From Treponema sp. UBA3662 (GTDB taxonomy: Bacteria > Spirochaetota > Spirochaetia > Treponematales > Treponemataceae): a stretch of 6,369 bases of DNA. Shown piece after piece: positions 4,797 through 6,369 of the stretch (its first letter is position 1; every line of letters begins with the position of its first letter). The notes under the pieces were generated by a model. The model was not told the DNA's origin, made no database searches, and saw only the letters and a program-made list of their open reading frames with translations. The stretch covers positions 1 through 6,369 of the forward strand of contig DFJV01000016.1 in the NCBI GenBank assembly GCA_002373205.1. The letters are read 5' to 3'. The translations under genes and the position numbers were made by a program.

Positions 4797-4826
4797 AATA
4801 TAATATGCCCCTTTAAAAAAAGGCAA
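4797..4826 (-). promoter_or_regulatory. Candidate promoter of the toxin mRNA
   Basis: On the minus strand TTGCCT (4826-4821) and TATATT (4802-4797) are 18 bp apart, placing the transcript start near 4790, three bases before the right repeat arm. It lies just past the stop codon of the acyltransferase, which is on the same strand and has no clear terminator, so read-through into the toxin is also possible. Confidence 0.6.
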
Positions 4827-4838
4827 TAAGTTTAAAAC

Positions 4839-6116
4839 TTAATTCTTTTTCTTCTTAAACAGCCTCAAAACCAAACCGCTAAGGAATTTTAGCACAACCG
4901 CAAGCATAAGCGTAGAGGCTACAACGCAAAGCGTATAGACTACAGCCGTGTTCATGGAAACAGAAATCTTTTCGCCAATCCGTCCCTCAATGCCAAAGAC
5001 CTTCTGGAAAGCCCTAAGCGGCAAAGCCTGCATAAGATAAATCTCAAGCGAATGGTTGCCCAAGAAGCGGGTAACGCGGTTCTCTGCAAAGTTTTTCATC
5101 ATAATAAGGGCAATCACCAAGCAGAATGAAAGCGACTGCAAAGCATTTATTCCCATAAGAATTGCACGCGGAAGAGTCTTGTTGTTACCGCCAAATTCCA
5201 TCCAGTAGTTAATGCCAAGACCGTGTTCAACATAGAAGAAGAGAGTCATTGCCCCTGCAAAAAGCAAAAGCGCCGCCACAAGCTTTACCCAATAAAGCTT
5301 GGAAAAGAAAGCATAGAATTTTTCCTGGTACTGCGCAACAAGCATACCCAAAAGAAAAGCAATAGTAGAATTAACCCACCATTCACCCTCGTACCAAAGG
5401 GCAACAGGAGTCTTCCACCAGGGAGCAGTTGCCCAAGCCGCATTGCTGCGCCACCAGTTTGCCTTGCCCAGCCACCATGGAAAATGCTTGTTGAACAAGA
5501 ACCATCCCACCTGAACTGCAATCACAAGAAAAATAAGAACAAAGGATTTTGCCCTTGCCCCCTTGGAGTCAGATTTTTCAGCCCTAAAAATCAGAAAGAA
5601 AGAAAGGTACAGAATCACAATTACAGGAACAAACCATGCGTTGTCGTTCAAAAGTGCCACACCTGTAACCTTGCAAATCCATTCGCTAAGCCCCATCTTG
5701 GTTCCAATAGCAATATGGTAGACAATATAGAAAAGGTTCATCACGTAAAAGGGAACAATAACAGTCGGAAGCCTGTGCCTAAGAAAGCCGTTAAGATAGC
5801 CGCTCTTTGTGTTAAGGCTCTTTATAAGCCCAAAGCCTGAGCAGAAAAAGAAAACCGCCACAAACAAAAAGCCAACTTCCAGAAAAGCCTGAATCTGATT
5901 CAAAGAACCATAAGCCGCAGTCTGCGAAAGATGGTGGCAAAGAACGCCAAAAGCTGCAAGCCCCTGAAGCGATTTTGTAGCGGCAGGACTAAGAAATTCA
6001 GCCTTGCAATCCTTCCCCTTCTTGAACCAGTGACCAACAAAAATCAGCAAAAGCCAGATTAAACCAAACAAAATAGAAATAAAAGCCAGATTGTATATAT
6101 TGTATATTTTTTCCAT
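4839..6116 (-). CDS. Acyltransferase-3 family integral membrane protein
   Basis: A 425-residue protein with about ten or more hydrophobic segments, matching the acyltransferase 3 family (OatA/NodX-like). These membrane enzymes transfer acetyl or other acyl groups to peptidoglycan, lipopolysaccharide, exopolysaccharide or antibiotics. Family marks are SLQGLAAFGVLCHHLS (49-64) with the adjacent histidines H61 and H62 expected in catalysis, FFFCSGFGLIKSL (89-101), NAWFVPVIVILYL (159-171) and FLGNHSLEIYLMQ (351-363). It lacks a C-terminal SGNH hydrolase domain. Residues 214-247 are unusually Trp-rich, with ten Trp. The ATG at 6116 has no Shine-Dalgarno; a promoter 6 bases upstream implies a leaderless mRNA. 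No sugar-biosynthesis genes lie beside it, so the acceptor cannot be named. Confidence 0.9.
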   Translation of the reverse strand: MEKIYNIYNLAFISILFGLIWLLLIFVGHWFKKGKDCKAEFLSPAATKSLQGLAAFGVLCHHLSQTAAYGSLNQIQAFLEVGFLFVAVFFFCSGFGLIKSLNTKSGYLNGFLRHRLPTVIVPFYVMNLFYIVYHIAIGTKMGLSEWICKVTGVALLNDNAWFVPVIVILYLSFFLIFRAEKSDSKGARAKSFVLIFLVIAVQVGWFLFNKHFPWWLGKANWWRSNAAWATAPWWKTPVALWYEGEWWVNSTIAFLLGMLVAQYQEKFYAFFSKLYWVKLVAALLLFAGAMTLFFYVEHGLGINYWMEFGGNNKTLPRAILMGINALQSLSFCLVIALIMMKNFAENRVTRFLGNHSLEIYLMQALPLRAFQKVFGIEGRIGEKISVSMNTAVVYTLCVVASTLMLAVVLKFLSGLVLRLFKKKKN

Positions 6117-6122
6117 ATAACC

Positions 6123-6151
6123 ATTCTACTTTGAAAATTCCCCATTGTCCA
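6123..6151 (-). promoter_or_regulatory. Promoter of the acyltransferase gene, spaced for a leaderless mRNA
   Basis: On the minus strand TGGACA (6151-6146) and TAGAAT (6128-6123) are each 5 of 6 to consensus with 17 bp between. Six bases separate the -10 from the ATG at 6116, so a start at the usual seventh base falls on the A of the start codon. The absence of a Shine-Dalgarno supports this reading. Confidence 0.68.
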
Positions 6152-6196
6152 GATTTTTTTTTGGACGGCAGCCTCTTGTTGGACATCCGCCTCTTT
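6147..6196. repeat. 18-bp tandem repeat plus inverted copy at the acyltransferase promoter
   Basis: Two abutting 18-bp units share TTGGAC-4-GCCTCTT (6161-6178 and 6179-6196; 14 of 18 bases agree). An inverted GTCCA (6147-6151) overlaps the -35 box and can pair with the first TGGAC (6162-6166) across a T-rich loop. The phased arrangement upstream of the promoter could be a regulator binding site; it may also be simple duplication. Confidence 0.5.
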
Positions 6197-6290
6197 AAAA
6201 ACACCCGTCTATCGTAGAACGGCTTTCCAGGGTTTCGCACCTTCTTTTGTAGAACAAGCAGCGCCAAGGAGTGCGCGTCATCTCTTTACT
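6197..6290. other. Intergenic stretch without a recognisable feature
   Basis: I see no ribosome binding site followed by a frame, no RNA gene and no hairpin with a T-run here. A minus-strand frame crossing it (6267-5998) runs into the acyltransferase gene and is a shadow. Confidence 0.5.
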
Positions 6291-6355
6291 AAAAAACTGG
6301 TGAGTTTTCCAAAGGAAAACTCATGGGTAAAAATTGCAAGGAGGCAATTTTTACC
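6291..6355 (-). terminator. Two tandem perfect hairpins; likely terminator of a minus-strand gene beyond the right edge
   Basis: The first hairpin is TGAGTTTTCC (6301-6310), loop AAA, GGAAAACTCA (6314-6323), 10 bp. The second is GGTAAAAATTGC (6326-6337), loop AAGGAG, GCAATTTTTACC (6344-6355), 12 bp. Read on the minus strand, the first hairpin is followed after CCAG by six T (6296-6291), so it can act as an intrinsic terminator for a gene entering from the right. On the plus strand there is no T-run after either hairpin. Two perfect hairpins in a row also fit a REP-type intergenic element. Confidence 0.6.
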
Positions 6356-6369
6356 ACACGCCCTTCCAA

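Noticed and set aside
5998..6267. Minus-strand frame reading into the acyltransferase start
   Set aside because: Overlaps the acyltransferase N-terminus in another frame and crosses its promoter; basic, low-complexity product.
1..6369. CRISPR array or phage/integrase genes
   Set aside because: No regularly spaced repeats with unique spacers and no recombinase, capsid or Cas-like frames were seen on either strand.

Overview
The window (6369 bp, moderate-to-low GC) looks like chromosomal DNA of a spirochaete, most likely a host-associated Treponema. The clues are a GTP-type PEP carboxykinase as in Treponema, a lipoprotein with a relaxed spirochaete-style lipobox (LLQTGC), a three-cysteine Rrf2 regulator and several structured intergenic elements of the kind that recur in these genomes. 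This assignment is inference from gene content, not from a database match.

Layout, left to right: the last third of pckG (+, 1-573) ends in a clear intrinsic terminator. A lipoprotein of unknown function follows closely (+, 672-1691). A very GC-rich intergenic element (about 1757-1872) lies between the lipoprotein and a convergent MATE-family efflux pump (-, 1873-3216). The pump is divergent from an Rrf2-family regulator (+, 3369-3794), and the two share a 152-bp control region. A compound inverted-repeat element (3815-3911) separates the regulator from a small hypothetical protein (+, 4000-4500). An acyltransferase-3 membrane protein (-, 4839-6116) has a promoter placed so that its mRNA should be leaderless. 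The right end (6117-6369) carries a tandem repeat and two tandem perfect hairpins and no gene that I can see.

The most interesting part is the apparently empty 4501-4838 gap. It holds a compact candidate type I toxin-antitoxin locus. A 28-residue hydrophobic peptide on the minus strand (4639-4725) resembles the small holin-like/TxpA-BsrG-type toxins. It faces a short plus-strand RNA (about 4543-4634) with its own near-consensus promoter. The two transcripts converge on a shared terminator hairpin. Both RNAs begin with nearly the same ~30-nt leader, an imperfect inverted repeat in the DNA, and this leader contains an anti-Shine-Dalgarno segment complementary to the toxin ribosome binding site.

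The genes do not form one pathway. They are gluconeogenesis/C4 metabolism (pckG), an envelope lipoprotein, drug or metabolite export (MATE) probably under a redox or Fe-S-sensing regulator, envelope acylation, and the candidate toxin-antitoxin module.
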